Shown: positions 1-8,542, counted from the stretch's first letter. The stretch: 64,000 nt of DNA from Frankia casuarinae (GCF_000013345.1 NC_007777.1:2294001-2358000); one strand, 5' to 3'. Numbers and translations: made by a program. Notes: a model not told the origin generated them from the letters alone.

Positions 1-295
1 CCGTCCCAGCCCTTGGTCTGGCGCTCGCTCCGCACCTCGGGGCTGCCCGCATGGGGTCCGACGACACGAACGGCCATTCCATGAATGGAGGCAGGAAACG
101 GTGACCATGCCGGCAAAAAACGGCGTGGGCGTTTCCTGTGAAACATTCCCATCCGCGCGAAATGCCTGCATGGTGTGGATCTTCAGGGTCTTATGGATGG
201 TGGAAGGTAAGTGAATAGGCGGCCCGGAGTGGTGTTACCAGCACCAATCTCCGGGCCTTGATCCCAAATCCTGCGTGAACAGGAGTGTGGAACCC

Positions 296-601
296 ATGGC
301 CATGGTGCCATATGGGCCGATCGGTGGCGGTAACCGGTCGGTGACGAGCGTGGATCTCCAGGTGCATCCGGCGGAGTCGGCGGATGTGCATCTTCCGATG
401 CCGGGTCCTCGGTTCTCGGTGATGCGTCCGACCCTGCTGCTTCCGGCCGGGGTGCGGGTGAGCGTGGCCGGTGACATGCCGTATGACGTGGCGGCGCGCT
501 GGTGGGACTCGCTGACGGTCGCGGGGTCGGCGGCGAGCCAGTGGTACTACTCGCAGATCAACGGCTGGCCCGGTGGTCATCGTCGGGACGGGGGCCGGTG
601 A
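296..601 (+). CDS. small hypothetical protein
   Basis: A protein of about 101 residues that I do not recognise. I chose the ATG at 296 because AGGAG lies at 281-285, ten bases upstream; an in-frame GTG at 275 is an alternative but has no better ribosome site. The protein is rich in Val, Pro and Gly and has no signal peptide, membrane segment or metal motif. Its stop shares a base with the next start (TGATG at 599-603), so the two are probably translationally coupled. Function unknown. The coupling and codon bias make it a likely real gene. Confidence 0.55.
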   Translation: MAMVPYGPIGGGNRSVTSVDLQVHPAESADVHLPMPGPRFSVMRPTLLLPAGVRVSVAGDMPYDVAARWWDSLTVAGSAASQWYYSQINGWPGGHRRDGGR

Positions 602-988
602 TGGCGGGCTCGCTGCGGGCGTTGCACTTCATCCGTCAGGATGCCGGCGGCTACGGCGACCTGGCAGACCAGCGGGCGGTGTTCGCGGTGGCATGTACGG
701 CGCGCGGCTGGCGGGCCGGGGGTGCGGTCCGCCAGATCGGGTCCGCACGCCTGGTCGGCGGTCGTCCGGCTGGTCGGGTCGGGGGCGTACGGCGTGGTCG
801 TGGTCGACACGCTGGAACGGCTCGCGGCCACCGAAACCGGGCGGATGGCGGTCCTGGGCCTGCTGCGCCGGACGGGGGTGCGGCTGCTGGTCGCACGCGA
901 ACCCCTCGACACCGGCGACGCGATCGGCCGTGCCCTCGCCGATTCCCTGCTCGACCCGGAGGAACAGCGGACACCGCTCGCGGCATGA
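601..988 (+). pseudogene. frameshifted small resolvase-like protein
   Basis: Two overlapping reading frames read as one protein if a one-base shift is placed near 735-745. The first half begins MAGSLRALHFIRQDAGGY from the ATG at 601. The second half continues in the next frame through VVVVDTLERLAATETGRM and LLRRTGVRLLVARE. That second half resembles the catalytic-domain pattern of serine resolvases, in which a strand ending D-x-L-x-R-L is followed by a helix and a G-V-x-L strand, but the match is weak. At about 129 residues with no DNA-binding domain it would not be a complete recombinase. It could also be an actinobacterial hypothetical protein whose frame is broken by sequencing error. Confidence 0.4.
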
Positions 989-1435
989 CCTGACCCACGG
1001 CTGAGCAAACCCGGGTTCGGGGGCTTCCACGCCACCCGACCCGGGTTTTGATCTTTCACAGAGCCCCGGCTGAGCTGATCTCCTCCGTCGGTCGGGCGGC
1101 GGAGGCGATCAGCGGACGTGCCGCGCCTTCCCCCTCCTCCAGAGTGAGGGCCGGGGTTTGGGGCGGAGCCCCAACAACCAGCAACGGCATTACCCTCGCC
1201 GGACCTCGCTCGACCCGTCGACCATCCGCGTGGACCAGCGGCACCCTGACCGCCGATCGTCACGGTCGTCACGGACCCCCTGGCGGGGGTCTGACGGGCC
1301 GACGGGCCGACGGGCCCACGGGGCGACGCTCCGGCCGGGGTGCCGACCGGAGGGAGGCGGGGCCCCGGCCGGGTGTGGCGATCCCGTAGGCGCGGCGCGC
1401 ACGGCGACGCGCGGCGCGTGCGGCAGGCCCCCCGC

Positions 1436-1452
1436 GGCGGCCGAAGGCCGCC
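1436..1452 (-). terminator. GC hairpin beyond the XRE-type regulator gene
   Basis: GGCGGCC, a GAA loop and GGCCGCC form a perfect 7-bp stem 31 bases beyond the stop of the minus-strand regulator. There is no U-tract, as is usual in high-GC actinobacteria. The rest of the non-coding stretch 989-1482 shows only GC-rich low-complexity sequence, including a short gacgggcc-type repeat near 1291, and no gene I can support. Confidence 0.35.
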
Positions 1453-1482
1453 CTTGACGGGGTAGAGAACATTGGCGACGAT

Positions 1483-2895
1483 CTAGATGGTTGGGCCTGC
1501 TGGGAGCGCACGGCGCTCAGATGAGACCTGTTCACCCAGGTCGCGGACGGGTTCGAGCCGTGCCCACTCCTCGTTGCGGGCGAGGGTGCGCCAAATACCG
1601 GCGGCCCGGTTGAAGGTCGGGCCGTTGGTCACTTCCTTGCCGTCAACGATCATGAGGGCGTCGCTTGCTGCGGTGGCTGCCTGTTCGGGGTCCGGGTGGG
1701 TGCGGTGGATGAAGGCCCGTGCGAGTGCGAGATGGGTGCCGGCGGTGCTGACGTACCGTCCGGTTCCGCTGAGCATCGCCAACGATGCGCGGGCGTGTGG
1801 CTCGGCTTCGTCACCCTTGCCGAGATAGCCGAGTACCACCGCATTGAAAGCTTCGCTGGACTCTTCGTCAATCGGTGAAGGTCCTGGCAGGCGGTTGCCG
1901 GTCCAGACATGATCATTCATGGTCCGCAAGGCGGTTAGTGCTTCGTCTTCGCGGCTGGTGATGGCGTAGGCGCGGGCCTGTGCGCAGGCGAGGAGCGGGA
2001 CGATATAGGGGTGCGCCTGCGGCTGGGCCTGGGCGGCGATGTCCGCAGCGGTCTCGAACTCGCGGGCGAAGAAGGCCACGGCGGAGCGCATGGCGGCAAC
2101 CGATCCGGCAAGTAGTGGGTTACCGGCTGCCTGGGCGTGTTGAGCGGCGAGGACGAAGAACGTCAACGCGCCGTCGTCATCGCCCATGTCGAAGGCGAGT
2201 CGACCACGGTAGAAGGCGTATTGGCCGGCGAGGAGTTCGAGGTCGCGACGGTCGGTGCCGGTGACTCTGGTTTCCAACCGGGCTTCCGCATCGTCCCACG
2301 CCTGTTCGACGGGTCCGAGTAGATCCGCGTGCGGTGTCGTGGAGTAGATCCGGGTGAGGCGTTGGATGCCCTGGTGGAGCTGGGCGACACTGAGGGGGTC
2401 CGGGGTGGACGCGGCGATGGCGCGGGAGATCTGCGCGGCGCGGCTGGTGGCGCCAGTCGTGGCGGTGCTGGCGGCAAGAAGGATGCCGGTGCCGAGTAGG
2501 TCACGGCGGCGCGACGGACTCACCTCCTCGCGGGGCGGCCCGCTGCCGGGCTCCGCCTGAGCGGGAACCATGACGGGACGTGGTAGCACGGGCGGCGGGG
2601 CTACGGCCTGTGTCTCACGGTAGCGAGTGGGATTCCGGGTCAGCAAATCTTCCACGGAAACGTGAAACATCTCCTCCAACACCCGGCATGCCGCCGGATA
2701 GGGCCTGGTGGCGACCTGGCCGGCGATCCACCGTTTCGCCTGCCGGTCGCTGAGTGGCCCCGGCACCCGAAGATCGTTGTTTTCCCGGCTGAGTGTGCGG
2801 GCGGTGGTGTCGAAGACACGGCGGAAGTCGTCGCAACTCCAGTTCCGATCATGAAGTAGTCGGGCGAGCATCGTGTCGCTGCGGGGCGGGGCCAT
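1483..2895 (-). CDS. XRE-like transcriptional regulator with TPR-like C-terminal region
   Basis: A protein of 470 residues. The first 90 residues hold a helix-turn-helix-like segment (LSDRQAKRWIAGQVATRP, residues about 48-65) followed by a FHVSVEDLL motif, the arrangement seen in actinobacterial XRE-family regulators. From about residue 150 to the end it is Ala-rich and helical, with repeated A-x-x-A-x-x-L segments resembling TPR or SARP-like bacterial transcriptional activation regions. There is no signal peptide; a short hydrophobic stretch near residue 135 (LLGTGILLAASTATTG) is probably a linker, though a membrane anchor cannot be excluded. It is divergent from the five-gene chain starting at 3227 and may control it. 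An alternative start nine residues in (MLARLL) is possible. Confidence 0.7.
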   Translation of the reverse strand: MAPPRSDTMLARLLHDRNWSCDDFRRVFDTTARTLSRENNDLRVPGPLSDRQAKRWIAGQVATRPYPAACRVLEEMFHVSVEDLLTRNPTRYRETQAVAPPPVLPRPVMVPAQAEPGSGPPREEVSPSRRRDLLGTGILLAASTATTGATSRAAQISRAIAASTPDPLSVAQLHQGIQRLTRIYSTTPHADLLGPVEQAWDDAEARLETRVTGTDRRDLELLAGQYAFYRGRLAFDMGDDDGALTFFVLAAQHAQAAGNPLLAGSVAAMRSAVAFFAREFETAADIAAQAQPQAHPYIVPLLACAQARAYAITSREDEALTALRTMNDHVWTGNRLPGPSPIDEESSEAFNAVVLGYLGKGDEAEPHARASLAMLSGTGRYVSTAGTHLALARAFIHRTHPDPEQAATAASDALMIVDGKEVTNGPTFNRAAGIWRTLARNEEWARLEPVRDLGEQVSSERRALPAGPTI

Positions 2896-3226
2896 CAGCG
2901 GTCCTTCCGACTGTCTGGCGGGGTCTGAGGTCCTGGTCAGGTGCCATGTTCCGACCGCCGGCCTCGAATGTCACGGGATGGCATCAGGAAGGCACGGATG
3001 GCATGCGGATGCCGTGCCGTGCCGTCATGGTGGCGGCGTTCCCCTGCGCCCCGACGGTCACTGTGATGCCTGGTTCGGTGGCCGATAGTGATGCCCGGCG
3101 GTTCTGGTCGGGTTGGCCTTCGTGTCCTCGGCGGGCGCCGTGAACGGTTCCGGGCGGGCTGTTCCACGCAGGTGGGGCCTGCCCGGGGCCACCTTGTTGT
3201 GATCACGAGACGAGGGGGGTCCTGGC
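2896..3226. other. intergenic region between divergent transcription units
   Basis: About 330 bases separating the minus-strand XRE-type regulator from the plus-strand chain of small genes. I see no supported gene. GAGGGGGG at about 3212-3219 is the probable ribosome site for the GTG at 3227. Promoters for both directions must lie here but no clear -10/-35 pair stands out. Confidence 0.4.
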
Positions 3227-3568
3227 GTGGGCCGGTGGGAGGACGAGCACTTTGCCCGGTTGGAGTGTGAGGTGCCGGTGCGGGGCCGGGATCGTCTGGC
3301 CTGGTGGCGGACGGCGCGGGCTGGCCTGGGGGCGGTGGAGGTGGCCGCGGTGCCGGTCGGGACGCTCGGGCTGCTGGATGCCCCGGGGGTGGCGGTGCGG
3401 CACGGCCGGGTTCCGGCGGGGGCGGGGTTGCTGTTCGAGGCCGGGGAGTGGGCGGTGTTCCTGGCCGGGGTGGGTCGGGGTGAGTTCGGGTTCGCCCGGT
3501 TGGCGGCGTTGCCGGTTCCCTCGGTGCCGGTTCCCCCGGCTGCCGGGGCGGGGGCCGGTGATGGGTGA
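3227..3568 (+). CDS. hypothetical protein, first of a coupled five-gene chain
   Basis: A protein of 113 residues starting at GTG 3227 behind a GAGGGGGG ribosome site. It opens with a polar stretch (MGRWEDEHFARLECEVPV) and then becomes rich in Gly, Ala and Val (AGLGAVEVAAVPVGTLGLL), predicted mostly beta and probably cytoplasmic. I recognise no family. It overlaps the next gene by 8 bases, and the following genes overlap by 4 bases each, so the whole set is probably one mRNA with translational coupling. It ends in a Pro/Ala/Gly tail. Confidence 0.6.
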   Translation: MGRWEDEHFARLECEVPVRGRDRLAWWRTARAGLGAVEVAAVPVGTLGLLDAPGVAVRHGRVPAGAGLLFEAGEWAVFLAGVGRGEFGFARLAALPVPSVPVPPAAGAGAGDG

Positions 3569-3863
3569 GCAGGCCTGCGCCGGGGGCGGGGCGATGTCCG
3601 GTGCCAGGGCTGGTCGGGGGGAACACCCGGGCTGGTCGGAGGCGTGGTCGCGGATCCTGGCCGGTACGGGGGCGGATCAGGCGGCCACGGTGTGGGTGGT
3701 GGCGGTGGTCGACGGGCCGGAGCGGGACGTGGACGGGGTGGTGGGTTACTTCGCCACCCCCCGGGACGCGGACCGGCATGCCCGTGCCCACGGATACGGG
3801 GAGTGGCTGGTGGTGCCGGCGTTGGTGCTGCACCGGCCGGATGATCCGGTGGTGATCCTGTGA
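3561..3863 (+). CDS. hypothetical protein, second of the chain
   Basis: A protein of about 100 residues from ATG 3561, overlapping the upstream gene by 8 bases. After a disordered Gly/Ala-rich start it contains a compact region: WSRILAGTGADQAATVWVV, then a V-V-D-G-P-E strand, then GYFATPRDADRHARAHGYGEW. This last part looks like a small alpha/beta fold with a histidine-rich turn. I do not recognise the family. Its stop (TGA 3861-3863) overlaps the GTG start of the next gene at 3860. Confidence 0.6.
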   Translation: MGEQACAGGGAMSGARAGRGEHPGWSEAWSRILAGTGADQAATVWVVAVVDGPERDVDGVVGYFATPRDADRHARAHGYGEWLVVPALVLHRPDDPVVIL

Positions 3864-4141
3864 CCGGATGGCCGTTGCTGGTCCTGGACGGCGACGGCGT
3901 ACTGATCACCAGCTTTCCGCGGGCGGAGTTCGACCGGGCGCACCGGTGGGCGCATGCCCGGGCCGGGGAACCGGTGGTGGAACTGCCCATTCTGGTGGAA
4001 GACCTGCTGGTACGGGTGACATGGACGATCGGCCGCACCTCGTGCACGGCAACCCGCTGGGGAGTGCTGCCGGACGGGCCGGCGGCACGGCTGGGCTGTC
4101 TGCTCCACGGTGGCGCCCGGTCGGGACGGGAGACACGGTGA
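3860..4141 (+). CDS. hypothetical protein, third of the chain
   Basis: A protein of 93 residues starting at GTG 3860, in a GTGA overlap with the previous stop. It begins TGWPLLVLDGDGVLITSF, with a strand ending D-G-D-G. The first Asp-x-Asp pair recalls the HAD phosphatase motif I, but no other HAD motif is present and the protein is far too short, so I do not call it a phosphatase. The middle, ELPILVEDLLVRVTWT, is probably beta. The function is unknown, and a GTGA overlap leads into the next gene. Confidence 0.55.
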   Translation: MTGWPLLVLDGDGVLITSFPRAEFDRAHRWAHARAGEPVVELPILVEDLLVRVTWTIGRTSCTATRWGVLPDGPAARLGCLLHGGARSGRETR

Positions 4142-4611
4142 CCCGGCTGTGGGACGTGCAGGCCGGCAACGTTCCAGACGTGGAGCTCCCCGGTGGCGAC
4201 GGGCTGCTTCTGGCCGGGCCGGTGCTGGACGTGGACTGTAACCGCGCTGTGCAGGTGAGGGTCCGGCCGGTGGAGGACGGGCCGTTGCTGCCCGCGGCGG
4301 TGGCGGCCACGGCACAGGACGGGGTGGCCACGGTGACGGCGCACCCCCGGACCTGCCCGCCGGGGAACACCCGGCTGGCGTTTCTGCTCGGCCGGTACAT
4401 CCACGGGGACCGGGTGGCGGCCGGGGTGGACATGCCGGTGGTCACGGTCGGCTGTGCGCTGCGACCCGAAGAGTTCGGGGGGGTCGGCATCATGCCGGTG
4501 TCGCATCGGGTTCGCCTGCTGGACGGCGGTGGCCGGTGGGTGGAACACACGATGTGGGAAGTGATGTCCCTGCCCCGGTACGCGGCCTTGGCCAGAGAGA
4601 ACCGGCTATGA
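4138..4611 (+). CDS. hypothetical protein, fourth of the chain
   Basis: A protein of 157 residues starting at GTG 4138, overlapping the previous stop by 4 bases. It has a regular alternation of short strands (GLLLAGPVLDVDCNRAVQVRV, split here by turns) and a conserved-looking C-terminal segment around HRVRLLDGGGRWVEHTMWEV. There are no membrane segments. The predicted all-beta character suggests a small barrel or binding domain, but I recognise no family. Its stop overlaps the next ATG (ATGA at 4608-4611). Confidence 0.6.
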   Translation: MTRLWDVQAGNVPDVELPGGDGLLLAGPVLDVDCNRAVQVRVRPVEDGPLLPAAVAATAQDGVATVTAHPRTCPPGNTRLAFLLGRYIHGDRVAAGVDMPVVTVGCALRPEEFGGVGIMPVSHRVRLLDGGGRWVEHTMWEVMSLPRYAALARENRL

Positions 4612-5135
4612 GCCCAGACGCGAGGAACGGCGATCCGCCAGGCCGGGTGTGGACGATCAAGCAGGGCAGGATTCCCCGGTGGGGCCGCTGTCTCGGCGGC
4701 CGGACGGGCGACGGGTTTCTCATCGCCCGGCCGGTCCGTAGCTCTGCGGCGGGCAGCCGGCTGCGCATGGCGTTCTACCCGGCGGGATTGAAGCCGCTGG
4801 CGATGGAAGCGCTCGGGGCTGCGATCGCGGCGCCGGATGTGCGGGGCACGGTGACCATCCATACCCGGGGGTGTGCGGTAGAGGCCACGGGGTTGGCGGT
4901 AGTGATCGGTCTGCGGCTACGGGCACAGCACCCCAAGGATGATCTTGGGGTGATCACGATGGGGGGTGAGGTTCCCGACCGGTACGACGGGATGCCGGGT
5001 GAGTGGGTGCCGCATCGGGTCCGGGTGGTGGGCACGGAGGGCCGGGCGCGGCTGCGCACCGGGTGGGAACTCGTCCCCACCCGGAAGATCCGGGATCTTG
5101 CCGCCCGGGTGCGAAGGGACGGCATCCGCCTGTGA
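4608..5135 (+). CDS. hypothetical protein, last of the chain
   Basis: A protein of 175 residues from ATG 4608. It contains two alpha/beta stretches: MAFYPAGLKPLAMEALGAAI followed by a strand TVTIHTRGCAVEATG, and later WVPHRVRVVGTEGRARL. Basic residues cluster at the C-terminus (RKIRDLAARVRRDG), which could bind nucleic acid, but this is only a guess. No recognised domain. It closes the chain, and a strong hairpin terminator follows 38 bases after the stop. Confidence 0.6.
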   Translation: MSPDARNGDPPGRVWTIKQGRIPRWGRCLGGRTGDGFLIARPVRSSAAGSRLRMAFYPAGLKPLAMEALGAAIAAPDVRGTVTIHTRGCAVEATGLAVVIGLRLRAQHPKDDLGVITMGGEVPDRYDGMPGEWVPHRVRVVGTEGRARLRTGWELVPTRKIRDLAARVRRDGIRL

Positions 5136-5173
5136 GCCCGTGACGGGTAGAGGTCCGCCTGCCTGTCACTGCG

Positions 5174-5217
5174 GGGAGGACCCTGCCCTGCCCCCAACCA
5201 CCGGGCGGGGTCCTCCC
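5174..5217 (+). terminator. strong hairpin terminator after the five-gene chain
   Basis: GGGAGGACCCTGCCC (5174-5188) pairs with GGGCGGGGTCCTCCC (5203-5217), giving a 15-bp stem with one G-U wobble and a 14-base loop. It lies just downstream of the last stop at 5135 and ahead of the IS3-type element, so it probably ends transcription of the coupled genes. No other feature is visible between 5136 and 5423. Confidence 0.65.
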
Positions 5218-5423
5218 ACCCTGAAGACGTGGCCGGCAGGCCTGCGCTTCCCTGCCGGTCACCTGACCGGCCTCAGATCCGGGTTGCGCCCCCTCGCGCC
5301 CGGTTCGGGGTCTTCTCGTATACGGCGGGGACGGTAGTGCTCTACCGGTGGTGGGGATGCTTGGGGCTGGCTGGCAACGGCGGCGGAACCTGTCAAGATT
5401 TTTGAGGCAAGATTCTTTGTGGA

Positions 5424-6500
5424 CTAGCCTGCGTTCGATCCCTGTTTCGATCTCTGTCGAGGGATGACCTCCGATCGTTCGGGGGCACCGTCGGTGACCG
5501 GCTCGGCCTGGTCGTCGGGCTTCGTGTTGATCCCGGCGGGCTTCGGCAGCGGCGGCGGGACCGGCCGCCGGTTCACGAACCGCTCCGGGTGCGCGGCGTA
5601 GGCCGCGTCAAGCACCCGGGCCCGCGCGGCGTGCGCCTGCCCGGCCAGGCCGAAGTAGACGGCCGCCGGCGAGAGATAGCCGATCCCGGAGTGCTTGTGC
5701 GCGGTGTTGTACCAGGTGAAGAACCCACGGCAGAACCGGCGTGCCTGCTCGATCGAGTCGAAACGGTCAGGGAACTCGGGCCGGTACTTCAACGTCTTGC
5801 ACTGCGATTCGGAGAACGGGTTGTCGTTCGAGACCCGCGGTCTGGAATGCGACCGGACGATGTCGAGGTCGGCCAGCAGCAGCGCGAGGGTCTTCGACGT
5901 CATCGACGAGCCACGGTCGGCGTGCACCGTCAGCCCCGACGTGTCGACGCCGTACTTCTCGCACGTCTGGCTGACCAGCTCCTTCGCGAGTTCCCCGGAC
6001 TCGTTCGGCGCAAGCAGCCAGCCCACGACATACCGGCTGTAGACGTCGAGAATGACGTACAGGTAGTAGTACTCGTGTTTCGACCTGCCCTTGAGCTTGG
6101 TGATGTCCCACGTCCACACCTGGTTCGGTGCGCACACGAGCAGCTCGGGCTTCACGTGCGACGGGTGCGACGCCTGGGCGCGGCGCTCCCCGGTCTGCCC
6201 CGCCGCGGCCAGGATCCGGTAGAACGTCCGCCACGACGCCAGGTAGCCCCCCTCGTCGAGCAGAGTCGCCCACACGTGCGCCGGCGAGGCGTCCCGGAAC
6301 CGCTCCGAGTTCAACACCTCCAGCACCCGTTCCCGCTCCCGCGCGGACAACGCCCGCGGCTGGACCCGCTCCCGGTGCGGCTTCGGGACCGGCCGCGGCG
6401 GCACCGAAGCCGGCGGACGATGACGCCGGTAGAACGTCGCCCGCGACCGGCCCGTTAACTCGCAGGCCTTCTTCACCCCGACAACCCCGGCCAACTCCAC
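5424..6500 (-). CDS. IS3-type transposase OrfB (DDE integrase core)
   Basis: A protein of 358 residues that looks complete. The N-terminal helix-turn-helix reads KKACELTGRSRATFYRRH. An HTH_21-like segment follows around ERFRDASPAHVWATLLDEG. The rve integrase core has its first Asp in VWTWDITKLKG, its second in TVHADRGSSMTS and the Glu in NPFSESQCKTLKY. It pairs with the OrfA fragment just upstream at 6515-6720, so both belong to one element whose other end was removed. The outer end is probably near 5389 (tgtcaagattt), but the partner inverted repeat is missing so this cannot be confirmed. Without a full OrfA the element is probably immobile. Confidence 0.85.
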   Translation of the reverse strand: MELAGVVGVKKACELTGRSRATFYRRHRPPASVPPRPVPKPHRERVQPRALSARERERVLEVLNSERFRDASPAHVWATLLDEGGYLASWRTFYRILAAAGQTGERRAQASHPSHVKPELLVCAPNQVWTWDITKLKGRSKHEYYYLYVILDVYSRYVVGWLLAPNESGELAKELVSQTCEKYGVDTSGLTVHADRGSSMTSKTLALLLADLDIVRSHSRPRVSNDNPFSESQCKTLKYRPEFPDRFDSIEQARRFCRGFFTWYNTAHKHSGIGYLSPAAVYFGLAGQAHAARARVLDAAYAAHPERFVNRRPVPPPLPKPAGINTKPDDQAEPVTDGAPERSEVIPRQRSKQGSNAG

Positions 6501-6514
6501 CGCGCAGGCGTCAG

Positions 6515-6720
6515 CTATCCGTTCTCCTTCGGCGACGACTCCCGGGAAATCTCGGGAATGCTTTCGGAGAGCGCCTCCAAAAGCGCGTTGGCTTTTCCCA
6601 TGATGCCCACCACGCGCCGGGACGCCTCAAGCTCCTTGTCCTTCCGGGCCAGCTCCGCCCGCAACTGCTCGATCTCCCTGTCCCGCGGGTCCGCCGCCGG
6701 CCGGCCACGCTTCCTAAAGG
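6515..6720 (-). pseudogene. IS3-type OrfA, N-terminal part lost
   Basis: The surviving part reads RKRGRPAADPRDREIEQL and continues through an E-L-x-x-K-D-K-E-L leucine-zipper-like helix to GIMGKANALLEALSES, the typical OrfA C-terminus. The frame stays open upstream but homology stops at 6720, where the IS110-type element begins. The helix-turn-helix half of OrfA is not found on the far side of the IS110-type element, so the event was more than a simple insertion: the missing half was deleted. Confidence 0.75.
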
Positions 6721-8156
6721 GAAAACAGGGTGACCGTTGATCGGGACGTACCCACATGGGGCGTGCCGCCTCAGCGCCGTGGCGGGGCTGGGTCGGGTGG
6801 TGTGGTGGTCCGCTGCCTCGGGTCACGCGGCCTTGGTGTCGGTGGGCTGGTCGGTTCGTCTGGTGATGACCGCGTCGTAGCCGAGGGCGTCGAGCTGGCT
6901 GATCAGGCGTTGGGCGTGGCGGTTGGGGTCGCGGCGTCGGGTGAAGTAGTCGGCGCCGAGGTCGTGGTAGGGCTCGCCTCGGTCGAGCATGTGGAAGGCG
7001 GCGACGAGGATCGAGTGCTCGACGGCGACCCTGGCTTTGGCGGGGCCGCGGCGGGCTTTGATCCGGTGATATTGGGCGTTGAGGTAGCTGTTCTTGGTGC
7101 GGCTGGCGGCGCGGGCGGCGTCGTGCAGGTAGATCCGCAGCCATTTCGACCCTTTGCGGGTCCGGCCGCCTTTGGACTTGCCGGCGGACTCGTGCTGGCC
7201 GGGGCAGCGGCCCGCCCAGGAGGCGAGCCGTTCGGCGGAGCCGAAGACGGTCATGTCGACGCCGATCTCGGCGATCAGGCATTCGGCCATGCGGCGGTCG
7301 ACCCCGGGGATCGTGTCCAGCAGGGCGACCTCATCCGCGAAAGGGGCGATCACCCGGTCGATCTCGGTCGAGAGCCGGTCGATGGCCTCGTCCAGGTAGT
7401 CCAGCTTGGACAGGATCTCCCCGATGATGATCGCGTGATGGCCGGTGAAGAACGCGGTCAGCGCCTCTTGCAGCGCCGGGATCTTCTTACGGAGCTGGCC
7501 CTTGGCGAGCTCGGCGAGCACGACCGGGTCGGTGGTCCCCGCGACCAGCGCGTCGAGGATCGCCCGCCCGGACTTCCCGAGCACATCCGACGCGACCGAC
7601 GACAGCTTGATCCCCGCGTCCTGGAGGACCTTGTCGAGGCGCTGCGCCTCCCGGGTCCGCTCGTCGATCTGCGCGCGGCGATACCGGGTCAGGTCACGTA
7701 GTTCCCGGATCGGCTGGGGCGGCACGAACGACGGGCGGACCAGGCCGTACTCGACCAGCTCCGCGATCCACGCCGCGTCCGCCGCATCCGTCTTACGGCC
7801 CGGCACGTTGCGCAGATGCCGGGCATTGAGCAGCCAGCACTCGGCGACCGCGTCCTCCAGAATGTGGAACGGCGCCTTCCAGAAAACCCCGGTCGACTCC
7901 ATCCCGACCCGGGTCACGCCCAGCCCCGTCAGCCAGTCCCGCAACGCCAACAGCTCACGCGTCGTCGTCCCGAACGTGTGCAACTCGACCCGGCCAGGCC
8001 CACCCGGATCGGAGATCCGCGCACAGGCGACGATCTCGTCCTTGTGCACGTCCAGACCGGCGCACCGCGCCACCTGCCGCTCCACCAGACCCCCTCATAC
8101 ATCGAGACAGACCAGGCGGCCGACCGGGGGGATCAGATGATCAAAGAGTCTAAAGG
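6721..8156 (-). mobile_element. IS110-type insertion sequence (boundaries approximate)
   Basis: The element carries a complete IS110-type transposase on the minus strand. The seven bases CTAAAGG occur at 6714-6720, exactly where IS3 homology ends, and again at 8150-8156 upstream of the transposase. This fits the short core repeat expected at IS110 ends and gives an element of about 1.44 kb, typical for the family. IS110 members lack terminal inverted repeats, so the ends rest on this short repeat alone. The non-coding stretch upstream of the transposase (8086-8156 and possibly further) is where IS110-group elements encode their bridge RNA. Confidence 0.6.
6823..8085 (-). CDS. IS110-type transposase (DEDD)
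   Basis: A protein of 420 residues, full length for the family. The N-terminal RuvC-like DEDD domain starts ARCAGLDVHKDEIVACA (first Asp) and continues with VGMESTGVFWKAP (Glu) and the conserved GRKTDAADAAWIAEL (two Asp). A helical linker leads to the Transposase_20 domain with DTIPGVDRRMAECLIAEIG and the ERLASWAGRCPGQHESAGK stretch bearing the catalytic-serine region. It has no frameshift and looks functional. It lies directly beyond the truncated IS3-type OrfA. Confidence 0.92.
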   Translation of the reverse strand: MERQVARCAGLDVHKDEIVACARISDPGGPGRVELHTFGTTTRELLALRDWLTGLGVTRVGMESTGVFWKAPFHILEDAVAECWLLNARHLRNVPGRKTDAADAAWIAELVEYGLVRPSFVPPQPIRELRDLTRYRRAQIDERTREAQRLDKVLQDAGIKLSSVASDVLGKSGRAILDALVAGTTDPVVLAELAKGQLRKKIPALQEALTAFFTGHHAIIIGEILSKLDYLDEAIDRLSTEIDRVIAPFADEVALLDTIPGVDRRMAECLIAEIGVDMTVFGSAERLASWAGRCPGQHESAGKSKGGRTRKGSKWLRIYLHDAARAASRTKNSYLNAQYHRIKARRGPAKARVAVEHSILVAAFHMLDRGEPYHDLGADYFTRRRDPNRHAQRLISQLDALGYDAVITRRTDQPTDTKAA

Positions 8157-8542
8157 TCGCGCTCGAAGCAGCAGTCCCACGTGCCTGAAGATCCCCACGT
8201 CACACTAGAAGACGGGCTCCACCTACGGCACCAAGGCAGCCCGACGTCGACCGGCCGACCACCAGCGATTTTCCATCGCCCCACGTGGCCGGCCAGTAGC
8301 CGCGTGAGGTCGATGCGGTGACGCTCGATCGCATCAGCGCCATCCCGGTGGTACTTCGATAGCCGCAGATAGAGCCAGATCGGCCGCGTCCCTGACCGAA
8401 CCTCGACGCCGTAGGACCGAAAGGGCGGATAGACCACGGCCCGTGTGCGTCGGCCTGGGCGACGCAGGAACGGGTGTTCTTCGCCTGTTTCGGGGTTGAT
8501 GGCGATGCCTTCGACCGTTCCGTCACTTAGTTCGCGTTCCAT
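8150..8542 (-). CDS. hypothetical protein, C-terminus probably altered by an IS end
   Basis: A protein of about 130 residues starting MERELSDGTVEGIAINP at 8542. The region ETGEEHPFLRR, then YPPFRSYGVEVRSGTRPIWL and YHRDGADAIERHRIDLTRLL, has good actinobacterial codon use and looks like real protein. The last 30 residues (CRRWSPSSSVTWGSS and onward) look like random translation and end at the CTAAAGG repeat, so they are probably read from the mobile-element end. No recognised domain. An AT-rich stretch at 8540-8600 upstream is a likely promoter. Confidence 0.45.
   Translation of the reverse strand: MERELSDGTVEGIAINPETGEEHPFLRRPGRRTRAVVYPPFRSYGVEVRSGTRPIWLYLRLSKYHRDGADAIERHRIDLTRLLAGHVGRWKIAGGRPVDVGLPWCRRWSPSSSVTWGSSGTWDCCFERDL

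Noticed and set aside
5-295. possible end of an upstream gene at the window start
   Set aside because: No frame gives recognisable protein, and nothing can be supported from this side.
3860-4141. HAD-type phosphatase
   Set aside because: Only a D-x-D-like start is present; the other HAD motifs are absent and the protein is only 93 residues.
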